Source: CAJCIY01 sp036379355
GTDB lineage: Bacteria; Actinomycetota; Actinomycetes; Mycobacteriales; CAJCIY01
DNA: 56,090 bases
Assembly (NCBI GenBank): GCA_036379355.1
Contig: DASVGV010000070.1
Coordinates: 1-56,090, forward strand
Direction of reading: 5' to 3'
The translations under genes were made by a program, and so were the position numbers. This document shows, one piece after another, positions 47,732 through 55,547 of this stretch. Positions within the stretch are counted from its first letter, which is position 1. Every line of letters starts with the position of its first letter. Under the pieces are notes generated by a model. The model worked only from the letters and a program-made list of their open reading frames with translations, was not told where the DNA came from and did no database searches.

Positions 47732-48802
47732 TCAGGACGAGCGGTCGCTCGAGAAGCGCACCGCGCCGTCGCCGATCCGCGCGCCGGGAAACACCCGTAC
47801 GCCCGACAGCAGCTCGTTCCCGGCGCCCACGACCGCGCCATCCCCGAGCACGACCCCGTCGAGCTGGGTCCCGGTGCCGACCACGGCGCCGCGGCCGACC
47901 ACGCTCGCGTTCACCACGGCCCCGGGCCGGACGACCGCCTCGTCGAACAGCACGCTGCCGTGCACCCGGGCGCGCGGCCCGACGTACGCGTGCCGTCCCA
48001 CGGTCGTCCCGCCGTCGACGACCGCCCCCGGGGAGACGTCGGCGCCGGGCAGCACCAGGCGCGGACCGGGAGGCCCCGGCAGCGCCGGCGAGGCGATCAC
48101 GCCGCGGACCAGGTCGCACGAGCCGCGGACGAAGGCGGCGGGCGTGCCGACGTCGAGCCAGTAGGCCGTGTCGACGAACGCCTGCAGGTGCGCGCCTTCG
48201 GCCAAGAGCGAGGGGAACGTCTCCCGCTCGACGCTGACCACCCGACCGGCCGGGATCGCCGACAGCAGGACGTCGCGGCGGAACACGTAGCAGCCGGCGT
48301 TGACCTGGTCGGTGGCCGGGTTCGGGTCCTTCTCCAGGAACGCGGTGACGCGCCCGTCGGCGTCCGTGGGCACGCAGCCGAAGGCCCGCGGGTCCGAGGC
48401 GCGGGTGAGGTAGAGGGTGACGGCAGCGCCGGAGGCGCGGTGCGCCTCGAGCTGGCCGCCGATGTCGTGCCCGTCGAGCACGTCGCCGTTCAGGATGAGG
48501 ACGTCGTCGCTGCGGAGCCGGTCGGCGACGTTGCGGATGCCCCCGCCGGTGCCGAGCGGCGTCTGCTCGGTGACGTACTCGATCTCGAGGCCCAGGTCTG
48601 CCCCGTCGCCGAAGTACTGCTCGAACACCTCCGGCCGGTACGACGTCGCGAGCACGACGTGGTCGACCCCGGCCGCCTTCGCCCGCGCCAGCTGGTGCGC
48701 GGTGAACGGCACGCCGGCCGCGGGCAGCATGGGCTTGGGTGCCGAGATCGTGAGCGGGCGCAGCCGGGTTCCCTGGCCGCCGACGAGCAGGACCGCGTCC
48801 AC
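47732..48802 (-). CDS. Nucleotidyltransferase, GDP-mannose pyrophosphorylase-like
   Basis: The protein has 356 residues. The N-terminal nucleotidyltransferase signature GGQGTRLRPLTISAPKP is at 8-24, with LNGDVLDGHDIG metal site. The C-terminal third is a left-handed beta-helix of hexapeptide repeats (PGAVVDGGTTVGRHAYVG, VVNASVVGRGAVVGTG). It converts mannose-1-P and GTP to GDP-mannose by family and by its position next to F420 genes, as in M. tuberculosis Rv3264c. Other sugar-1-P specificities cannot be ruled out. Its GTG/ATG is 1 bp from the epimerase stop. Confidence 0.88.
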   Translation of the reverse strand: MDAVLLVGGQGTRLRPLTISAPKPMLPAAGVPFTAHQLARAKAAGVDHVVLATSYRPEVFEQYFGDGADLGLEIEYVTEQTPLGTGGGIRNVADRLRSDDVLILNGDVLDGHDIGGQLEAHRASGAAVTLYLTRASDPRAFGCVPTDADGRVTAFLEKDPNPATDQVNAGCYVFRRDVLLSAIPAGRVVSVERETFPSLLAEGAHLQAFVDTAYWLDVGTPAAFVRGSCDLVRGVIASPALPGPPGPRLVLPGADVSPGAVVDGGTTVGRHAYVGPRARVHGSVLFDEAVVRPGAVVNASVVGRGAVVGTGTQLDGVVLGDGAVVGAGNELLSGVRVFPGARIGDGAVRFSSDRSS

Positions 48803-48803
48803 G

Positions 48804-49766
48804 TCAGCGCACCCCGCCGGGGAACTCGGCGGCGAGCGTGCGCTCGAGCCCTTCCACGATGCTGTACGGCCGTACGAACCCCGACCGGTCGACGCGGCCG
48901 GCGTCGACCGTGGTCTCTGCGGCGAACTTGCGTACCCGGACGGCGCTGACCGGGAACGTCCGGCCGGTCAGGCGGGCTGCCGCGTCGAACACGTGACCGG
49001 CCAGGACTCCCAGGGGCAGCGGGATCGCCCGCGCCCCGACAGGCACGCCGAGCCGCTCGGACAGGACCGCGACCAGCTCTCGCGTCGTGAGGTCCGGGCC
49101 GTCGGCGTAGTTGACCAGGTGCACCCCGGGGCCCGCCTCGACGGCGCCGGTCAGGTAGGCGGCGACGTTGCCGACGTAGGCCATCGACTTGCTGTTGGCG
49201 CCGTCGCCGACGAAGCGGAACCGGCCGGAGGCGACCTGCGTCGCGAGCGTCCAGACGTTGCCCCGGTTGCCCTCCCCGAACACGACGCACGGCCGCACGA
49301 TCGTGAGCGACCGGCGGGGATCTGCTGCGGCCCAGGCGCGGAGCACGTCCTCGGCGGCCAGCTTGGTCCGCCCGTACTCGTTGAAGGGACGGGTCGGCGC
49401 CGTCTCGTCCGGGCGGGGACGGCCCAGCCCGTAGACCGCGACCGTGCTGGTGAACACCAGCCGGTCGACCCCGCGGGCCTCGGCGGCGGCCACGAGGGTG
49501 CGCGCGCCGCCGACGTTCACGGCCTCGTAGCGCGAGACCGGACGGACGTCGTCGCGGTGCTCGGCCGCGAGGTTGACGGCGACGTCGACGTGCTCGAGGG
49601 CGGCCTCGACGTCCTTCCGGTCCGTGACATCCCCGATGGTCGTGACGTCCGGGTAGCTCGCCGAGGGGCGCAGGTCGAGGATCGTCGGCTCGTGGCCGGC
49701 CTCGCGCAGGGCGCCGACCAGGCGGGTCCCGATGAACCCGCTGCCACCGATGACGAGGACCCTCAC
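48804..49766 (-). CDS. NAD-dependent sugar epimerase/dehydratase (SDR)
   Basis: The protein has 320 residues from GTG 49766, with a strong SD (GGAGGGGAG). The NAD site is VLVIGGSGFIGTRLVGAL (3-20), the Ser/Thr region TSTVAVYG and YxxxK is YGRTK. VVFGEGNRGNVW and NIxxG-like segments are typical of nucleotide-sugar or lipid-linked sugar epimerases. It resembles those that act on UDP- or undecaprenyl-linked GlcNAc, but this is uncertain. It forms an operon with the pyrophosphorylase downstream and the glycosyltransferases upstream. Confidence 0.87.
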   Translation of the reverse strand: MRVLVIGGSGFIGTRLVGALREAGHEPTILDLRPSASYPDVTTIGDVTDRKDVEAALEHVDVAVNLAAEHRDDVRPVSRYEAVNVGGARTLVAAAEARGVDRLVFTSTVAVYGLGRPRPDETAPTRPFNEYGRTKLAAEDVLRAWAAADPRRSLTIVRPCVVFGEGNRGNVWTLATQVASGRFRFVGDGANSKSMAYVGNVAAYLTGAVEAGPGVHLVNYADGPDLTTRELVAVLSERLGVPVGARAIPLPLGVLAGHVFDAAARLTGRTFPVSAVRVRKFAAETTVDAGRVDRSGFVRPYSIVEGLERTLAAEFPGGVR

Positions 49767-49780
49767 CGCTCCCCTCCGGC

Positions 49781-50698
49781 TCACCAGATGCCGGCCAACA
49801 CTAGTGCGGCCAGAAGGACCCGGTCCCGCGGCCGGCGCCGGAGCTGACCGGCTCGCCGCGCCAGCGCGAGGCGGTGCACCGGACCGCCGCCGGCGAGGTC
49901 GCCGCGCAGTCGTTGCAGGGCCGGTCGCCCGGAGGGCGGTACGACCGCGAGGCCGACGTCGACCACGGCCAGCGCCTGGCTGCGATGCCAGCGCGACCGC
50001 ACCAGCCGCAGCCGGGCGAGCGCCGCCGACCGCCCGTGGTTCGCCCCCATGACGTTGTCGCCGTGCTGCCGGTAGTCGACGCTCGGCACCTCGTCGATGT
50101 GCCAGCCCCAGCCCCGCGCGCGGCAGACCGCGTAGACGAGCCAGTCGTTGAACTCCACCGGAGCGGCCAGCCCCGAGCGGACGACGTCGCCGACCAGGGA
50201 CACCAGGCGCGGCGTGAGCAGGAAGGTGCTGCCGGGCCCTGGGCTCTCGCACACCCAGTCGTACGGGCGTTGCGGGAAGGCCTTGCGGACCAGGCGCCGC
50301 GAGCCGTCCGGCCGCACGGCCGTCACCTGCGACGACACGCCGTCGAGGCCGCGGGCCGCGAGCAGGGCTGCGTGCCGCGCCAGCTTGTCGGGCAGCCACA
50401 CGTCGTCCTGGTCCGACAGCGCCACGAGGTCCACGCCGGACACGTCGGCGTCGCGGAACAGTCGGGCGAAGTTGGCCGCGGCCGACCCGCTGGCGGGCAG
50501 CGCCGGCAGGACCGTGATGCGGGCGTCGGCGGCGGACCGCTCGGCCAGGATCTGCGCGGTCCCGTCACCCGAGGCGTCGTCGGAGACGACGACGCAGACG
50601 TCGACGTCACGCTGGTCGAGGATCGAGTCGAGCTGCTCGCCCAGCCAGGCCGCTCCGTCGTGGGTGGCGAGCAGGACCGCGACGCGCGGTCGGGTCAT
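49781..50698 (-). CDS. Family 2 glycosyltransferase, rhamnosyltransferase-like
   Basis: The protein has 305 residues from the ATG at 50698, which overlaps the upstream GT4 stop (ATGA). It starts VAVLLATHDGAAWLGEQLDSIL; the donor motif is SDDASGDGT and the metal motif ALSDQDDVWLPDKL, the SDQDD form frequent in rhamnosyl- and O-antigen-type GT2 enzymes. The C-terminal hydrophobic stretch VLLAALVLAGIW may associate with the membrane. The position matches that of wbbL in mycobacteria, but orthology is not shown. Confidence 0.88.
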   Translation of the reverse strand: MTRPRVAVLLATHDGAAWLGEQLDSILDQRDVDVCVVVSDDASGDGTAQILAERSAADARITVLPALPASGSAAANFARLFRDADVSGVDLVALSDQDDVWLPDKLARHAALLAARGLDGVSSQVTAVRPDGSRRLVRKAFPQRPYDWVCESPGPGSTFLLTPRLVSLVGDVVRSGLAAPVEFNDWLVYAVCRARGWGWHIDEVPSVDYRQHGDNVMGANHGRSAALARLRLVRSRWHRSQALAVVDVGLAVVPPSGRPALQRLRGDLAGGGPVHRLALARRAGQLRRRPRDRVLLAALVLAGIW

Positions 50699-51837
50699 GC
50701 CTCCGCGGAGCGGGCGGCCAACTCGTAGCTCGCGAGGTGCGCCTCCGCACTGGCCGCCCAGGTGAACTCCCCGGCCCGCGCGTGACCGGCCCGCCCGAGG
50801 GCGAGGCGCCGGTCCGGGTCGTCGAGCAGGGCGGCCAGGTTGGTCGCGATGGCGTCGGCGTCGGGCTCGGTGTAGGCGACGGCGTCGCCGCCGACCTCGG
50901 GGAGCGACAGCCGGGGGGTGGTCAGCACCGCGCCGCCGCAGGCCATGGCCTCCAGGACCGGCAGGCCGAAGCCCTCGCCGAACGACGGGTACGCGACGAC
51001 GAGCGCGCCGCCGAGATAGCCGGGCAGGTCGGCAAAGCGCAGGTAGCCGGGCCGCAGCACGGTCAGGTGCGGTGGCACGGCCGCGACGGCGGCGTCGACG
51101 TCGGAGTCCCACCCGGCGCCGCCCGCGAGGACGAGCGCAGGGGGATCGGGGCGGTCGGCGACGGCCGTCGTCCAGGCGCGGACGAGGGCGGGGACGTTCT
51201 TGCGGGGTTCGAGCGTGCCGAGGAACGCGACGTACGAGCGGGTGCCGAGACCGAGCCGGGCGGCGACCCGTGCCTTCTCGGTGTCGTCCGGCAGGTGGAA
51301 GGTCTCGGTGTCGACGCCGTGGTAGGCGACGTCCACCTCGGTGGCGTCCGCGCCGAGGACGCGGACGAGCTCGTCGCGAGTGGCCTTGCTCGGCACGATC
51401 ACCCGCGCGGCCCGGCGCAGTGCCGTGCGCGTCGCAGAGCGGAAGAACGTGCCCTTCACGGCGGTGTGCATCGACGGCTCGGTGAAGAACGTCAGGTCGT
51501 GGATCGTCACCACGACCGGCCGGCCGACGCGCAGCGGCATCGTGTAGTGCGGCGAGTGGACGACGTCGGCGCGCACGTCCTTGACCAGCATCGGGAGGCC
51601 GGTCTGCTCCCAGGCCAGGCGCGCGGGCCGGTGGCTCACGGCGGCCGGGCAGGGGACGACCTCGGCGTGCGGGGCCAGCCGGCCGTAGCGCTCGGCGTCC
51701 GATCGCTGGCAGACCAGGGCGAGGTCGGCGCCGGCCGTGCCCAGCGCGGCGACGAGTCCGTCGACGTACCGGCCGACGCCGCCACGGTCGGCGGGCACGG
51801 CGGTGCAGTCCACGAGCACGCGTGTCACGGGCTCCAA
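50695..51837 (-). CDS. Family 4 glycosyltransferase (GT-B)
   Basis: The protein has 380 residues. The N-terminal half starts TRVLVDCTAVPADRGGVGRYVDGL, and the C-terminal domain has GTLEPRKNVPALVRAW and the GT4 donor motif SFGEGFGLPVLEAMACGGAVLTT with E-x7-E. It uses a nucleotide-sugar donor to extend a glycan on the cytoplasmic face. It lies 1 bp from the upstream GT4 stop. Acceptor and sugar unknown. Confidence 0.9.
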   Translation of the reverse strand: MEPVTRVLVDCTAVPADRGGVGRYVDGLVAALGTAGADLALVCQRSDAERYGRLAPHAEVVPCPAAVSHRPARLAWEQTGLPMLVKDVRADVVHSPHYTMPLRVGRPVVVTIHDLTFFTEPSMHTAVKGTFFRSATRTALRRAARVIVPSKATRDELVRVLGADATEVDVAYHGVDTETFHLPDDTEKARVAARLGLGTRSYVAFLGTLEPRKNVPALVRAWTTAVADRPDPPALVLAGGAGWDSDVDAAVAAVPPHLTVLRPGYLRFADLPGYLGGALVVAYPSFGEGFGLPVLEAMACGGAVLTTPRLSLPEVGGDAVAYTEPDADAIATNLAALLDDPDRRLALGRAGHARAGEFTWAASAEAHLASYELAARSAEA

Positions 51838-51838
51838 T

Positions 51839-52939
51839 CTACGCCCGCACGGAGGTGGCGACCGCGCGGACGCTCGCCGCCACGCGGGTCCAGTCGTGGG
51901 CCTTCGCCCGCTCGCGGCCGGCGTCGGCGAGCCGCCGGCGCTCCGCCGGGTCGCCCGCGACCTCGCCCAGGGCCACCGCGAGCGCGGCCGCGTCGCCGAC
52001 CGGGACGGTGCGCGTCGCGCCGCCGCCGGTCTCGACGAGCGCCGGGTCGTCGGAGCTCACGACGGGCAGGCCCGCGGCCATGGCCTCGGCCACCGGGAGC
52101 CCGAACCCCTCGGCGCGGCTGGGGGCTACGAGGGCGGTCGCGCGGGCGAGAGCGGTCGCGAGGTCGGAGTCCGCCAGCCGGCCGAGCGCACGGACGCGTC
52201 CCGCGTCCAGGCCGGCGGCCGCGGCCAGCGCCGTCACGTCGACCCCGCCCCATCCCGCGGGGCCGGCGACCAGCAGCGGCAGGTCCGGGGCCGCCGGGTG
52301 GGCCAGCGCGCGTACGGCGACGTCCAGTCCCTTGCGCGGCTCCAACGAGCCGACCGCCAGCAGGTACGCCGCGGGCAGCGCGAGCCGCCGGGCACGGGCC
52401 TCGGCGTCGGGCGGCGGCGTGACCGCGTCCCGGCTCACGCCGGCGCCGATCACATGGATCCGCCCTTCGAGCTCGGGCAGGAAGCGCAGCAGGGCCGCCG
52501 CCGCCGCGGCCGTCGGGGTCAGCACGGCGTCGGCGGTCGCCTCGAGGCGTTCGCCCATGGCCCGGTGGAAGCGGACGCCGCGCGGCGTCAGGACCTCCGG
52601 ATGGGTCCAGGGCACGGCGTCGTGAACGACGACGAGGAGCGGTCGTCGGCGGCGGGGGGGCGCGAGGATGGACGGCGCCAGCACCACGTCGCCGCCCCGC
52701 GGCCCGGGCCCGACGCCGTACTGCCAGGCCACGCTGAGCGAACGGTGGCCGAGCGACAGCCGGGTCGGTCCGGCCACGCCGGGAACCTCGGCCGCGCGCG
52801 TGTCGCGGTGCCACGCCGTCCACGACGAGACGTGGCCGCCGGCCGCCAGCGCGGCGGTCAGCTCGACGGCGTACCTGCCGATGCCGCCGGGCACGGGAGC
52901 GAGCGCCTGCTCCAGCACCACCGCCAGCGAGGGACTCAC
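51839..52939 (-). CDS. Family 4 glycosyltransferase (GT-B), preceded by coupled leader ORF
   Basis: The protein has 366 residues. GGIGRYAVELTAALAAGGHVSSW near the start, GSLEPRKGLDVAVRAL and SRAEGFGLPVAEAMAAGLPVVSS are the GT4 hallmarks; E-x7-E is intact. The start is GTG 52939, overlapping the TGA of the 9-codon leader ORF (52936-52965). It is the first gene of a five-gene minus-strand operon (GT4, GT4, GT2, epimerase, pyrophosphorylase). Confidence 0.88.
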   Translation of the reverse strand: MSPSLAVVLEQALAPVPGGIGRYAVELTAALAAGGHVSSWTAWHRDTRAAEVPGVAGPTRLSLGHRSLSVAWQYGVGPGPRGGDVVLAPSILAPPRRRRPLLVVVHDAVPWTHPEVLTPRGVRFHRAMGERLEATADAVLTPTAAAAAALLRFLPELEGRIHVIGAGVSRDAVTPPPDAEARARRLALPAAYLLAVGSLEPRKGLDVAVRALAHPAAPDLPLLVAGPAGWGGVDVTALAAAAGLDAGRVRALGRLADSDLATALARATALVAPSRAEGFGLPVAEAMAAGLPVVSSDDPALVETGGGATRTVPVGDAAALAVALGEVAGDPAERRRLADAGRERAKAHDWTRVAASVRAVATSVRA

Positions 52940-52965
52940 CGCGGCACGTGCTGCGGCCCGGTCAT
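52936..52965 (-). CDS. Leaderless 9-codon upstream ORF (MTGPQHVPR)
   Basis: ATG at 52965 begins 6 nt after the hexamer TAACCT and runs nine codons to a TGA that overlaps the GTG start of the GT4 gene (GTGA, 52939-52936). The product is MTGPQHVPR. It would be translated as a leaderless message and deliver ribosomes to the GT4 start by coupling. No known attenuator peptide pattern is seen (no codon run), so it is a coupling device or chance. Confidence 0.5.
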   Translation of the reverse strand: MTGPQHVPR

Positions 52966-52971
52966 CGGTCG

Positions 52972-52977
52972 AGGTTA
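52972..52977 (-). promoter_or_regulatory. -10 hexamer TAACCT of the GT4 operon
   Basis: TAACCT (minus) lies 6 nt before the ATG of the leader ORF. It diverges from the TATCCT at 52995, only 17 bp away. Confidence 0.45.
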
Positions 52978-52994
52978 GCGCCGGGAACCGCCGC

Positions 52995-53000
52995 TATCCT
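52995..53000 (+). promoter_or_regulatory. -10 hexamer TATCCT of the tandem glycosyltransferase gene
   Basis: TATCCT ends 6 nt before the GTG at 53007, with no SD, indicating a leaderless message. Confidence 0.5.
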
Positions 53001-53006
53001 GCGGCC

Positions 53007-55547
53007 GTGCGTGTGCTGGTCGTGTCTGCGCACTACCCGCCGGACTTCGTCTCGGGCGGCACGCTCGTTCCGCAGCGGTTGGCTCGCGGGCTGCGCGACC
53101 GAGGCCACGACGTGCACGTGTACGCCGGCAGCATCGACCCGGCGCGACCGCCGCTCTCGACCTGGGCCGAACGCGACGAGACCGGCCTGCCCGTCCGGTG
53201 GATCGCCGTCCACCGCTTCATCGCCTGGGACAGCGAGCGCAACACGCACAACCCGGCCGTGACCCGCGACTTCGCCGCCTACCTGCAGGACGTGCGCCCG
53301 GACGTCGTCCATCTGCACTCGGTGCAGGCGCTCGGGGGCGGCCTGGTCCCGGCCGCCCGCGCCGCCGGCGCCCGTGTCGTGGTGACGATGCACGACTTCT
53401 GGTGGGTCTGCGGTCGTCAGTTCCTCGCCACCCGCGAGCCCCGGCCGTGCTGCCTCGTGGTGGACGCAGGTACCTGCCCCTGCGAGGTGGATCACGACTG
53501 GCTGTTGCGCCGCAATGGCGCCTTGCACCGGGACCTCGAGGCTGCCGACCTGCTGCTGGCGCCCTCCCGGTCGGCAGCCGAGGTCCTGCGCGCGAACGGT
53601 CTCGGCCGGGTCGAGGTCGACGACAACGGGCTGCCGCCGTGGCGCCCCCAACGGCACCCACCCCGGCCGGACGGCCTCGTTCGCCTGCTGTTCACCGGCG
53701 GCTCCAACCCGCTCAAGGGCTGGCCGGTGCTCGCGGGCGCCCTCCCGTACCTGCCCACGACCGGCTGGCGGCTGTCCGCGTACGGCGTCCCCGCGCCCGA
53801 CGACGATCCGATGCCCGATGCGGTCGCCGACCGCGTGACCCTGCACCCCGCGTACCTTCCCTCGGAGCTCGGGGCCGTCCTGGCCCAGCACGACGTGCTC
53901 GTCGTCCCGAGCGTGATGCGCGAGACCCAGTCCGTCGTGACCCGCGAGGCGCTCCAGGCGGGCCTCACGGTCGTCTGCACCGACACGCTCGGCCCGGAGG
54001 AGGTGGTGACCGACGGCGTGAACGGTCGCATCGTCCCCGCCGCCGATTCCCAGGCTCTGGGGCAGGCGCTCGCCGAGCTCGTCACCGACCCGGACCTCCT
54101 GCGGCCGGACCCCCAACTGCGGCTACGGACGGTCGACGAGCAGGTTGGCGGGCTCGAGGACAGGTACGCCCGCCTCTTGGGCGAGCCGCGCGCCGGGGCG
54201 TCGGGCACCCTCCGGACGTGGGCCCCTCGTCGCGTGCTGTTCGTCTGCGGGATCGAGGGCGCGCCGCTGCGCTACCGCGCGGAGCTGCCGGCAGAGGCCC
54301 TGCGGCTGCACGGCGTCCGGACCGACGTCCGCGCGCACAACGACGAAGCCGTCCCCCGGCTCGCACACAAGGCGGATGCCGTCGTCCTCTACCGCGTTCC
54401 CGCCACGCCGCAGATCCTCGGCCTGCTGGCGGACGTGCGCAGCCGCCCGGAACCGCCGCCCGTCCTCGCCGACATCGACGACCTGATCTTCGATCCGTCG
54501 CTGCGCGGCACCCTGCCGGGCCTGGCCGTCCTGTCGGCCGCCGACCAGGATCTGTGGTGGCAGGGGGTCCGCCGCTACCGGACGACCATCGAGCACGCGG
54601 ACGCGTTCGTGACCACGACGCCGCTGCTGCGCGACCGCGCGGCGGACCTCACGGGCCTGCCCTCGTACGTCCTGCCCAACGGGGTGGGACTCGTGATGGG
54701 GCGACTGGCCGACGCTGCCGTGGCCCGGCAGCGCTCACCCGGGCCGTTGCGTGTCGGCTACTTCAGCGGGACCAACACGCACGACCACGACTGGGCCGTC
54801 GCGGAGCGGGCTGTCGTCGCGGCAGTCCGCGACCATCCGGACGCGGAACTGTGGCTCGGCGGGCACCTGCGCGCGAGTCGGGCGCTGCTCGCGCTCGGCA
54901 CGCGCGTCCGGCGGTTGCCGTTCCTGCCCTGGACCGAGCTGGTCGGCGTGCTCCGCGACCTGGACGTCAACCTGGCTCCGCTGGCGCTGGGAGACACGTT
55001 CAACGAGGCAAAGAGCGCGATCAAGTGGCTCGAGGCGGCACTCGTCGAGACCCCGACCGTCGCCTCCCCCACTGCCCCGTTCTCGGAGGCGATCGGGTCG
55101 GGCACCAACGGCCTGCTCGCGGCAACGGACGCCGAGTGGTACGAGGGTGTCAGCGCTCTGCTGACCGACCCGCTGCTGCGGCGTCGGCTGGGTACGCGGG
55201 CCAGACGCGATGCCCTGCTGCGGTTCTCGCCGCACTTGCAGGCGGACCGCTACCTGCAGATCCTCGCCGCGACCCGCGAGTACGTGCGGGTCCACGGTCC
55301 CCGCCACGTGACCACCGGCTGGCCCGACGAGGTCGTCGACGAGGAGTGGCGCCCGCACCCGCTGGAGCCCTATGCGACGGCCGACCCCCGCGAGGATCTG
55401 CGGGTCGCCGCCCTGCGACTGCGCCGTCGTGCCGGCACGATGCGTCGTGCCGGGGTTCCGTACGTCGCGGCCGCGCGCCACCGGGTGGGGCGGGCCGCGC
55501 GCGCTGCCGGCTTTCGCCGCGTCCCGCCCGGGTCGGCGCCCCGCTAG
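53007..55547 (+). CDS. Two-domain glycosyltransferase (tandem GT4)
   Basis: The protein has 846 residues and two GT-B units. The first (about 1-380): VRVLVVSAHYPPDFVSGGTLVPQRL, MHDFWWVCGRQF, RLLFTGGSNPLKGWPVL, RETQSVVTREALQAGLTVVCTD. The second (about 400-846): RRVLFVCGIEGAPLRYRAELPAEAL, DIDDLIFDP, RVGYFSGTNTHDHDWAVAE and FNEAKSAIKWLEAALVETPTVAS. Each could be active, adding two sugars in turn or one being regulatory. The CCLV and CPCE Cys in the first domain are unusual. The longer upstream frame is a shadow; GTG 53007 is preferred. Its stop overlaps the next gene's stop in CTAG. Confidence 0.87.
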   Translation: MRVLVVSAHYPPDFVSGGTLVPQRLARGLRDRGHDVHVYAGSIDPARPPLSTWAERDETGLPVRWIAVHRFIAWDSERNTHNPAVTRDFAAYLQDVRPDVVHLHSVQALGGGLVPAARAAGARVVVTMHDFWWVCGRQFLATREPRPCCLVVDAGTCPCEVDHDWLLRRNGALHRDLEAADLLLAPSRSAAEVLRANGLGRVEVDDNGLPPWRPQRHPPRPDGLVRLLFTGGSNPLKGWPVLAGALPYLPTTGWRLSAYGVPAPDDDPMPDAVADRVTLHPAYLPSELGAVLAQHDVLVVPSVMRETQSVVTREALQAGLTVVCTDTLGPEEVVTDGVNGRIVPAADSQALGQALAELVTDPDLLRPDPQLRLRTVDEQVGGLEDRYARLLGEPRAGASGTLRTWAPRRVLFVCGIEGAPLRYRAELPAEALRLHGVRTDVRAHNDEAVPRLAHKADAVVLYRVPATPQILGLLADVRSRPEPPPVLADIDDLIFDPSLRGTLPGLAVLSAADQDLWWQGVRRYRTTIEHADAFVTTTPLLRDRAADLTGLPSYVLPNGVGLVMGRLADAAVARQRSPGPLRVGYFSGTNTHDHDWAVAERAVVAAVRDHPDAELWLGGHLRASRALLALGTRVRRLPFLPWTELVGVLRDLDVNLAPLALGDTFNEAKSAIKWLEAALVETPTVASPTAPFSEAIGSGTNGLLAATDAEWYEGVSALLTDPLLRRRLGTRARRDALLRFSPHLQADRYLQILAATREYVRVHGPRHVTTGWPDEVVDEEWRPHPLEPYATADPREDLRVAALRLRRRAGTMRRAGVPYVAAARHRVGRAARAAGFRRVPPGSAPR

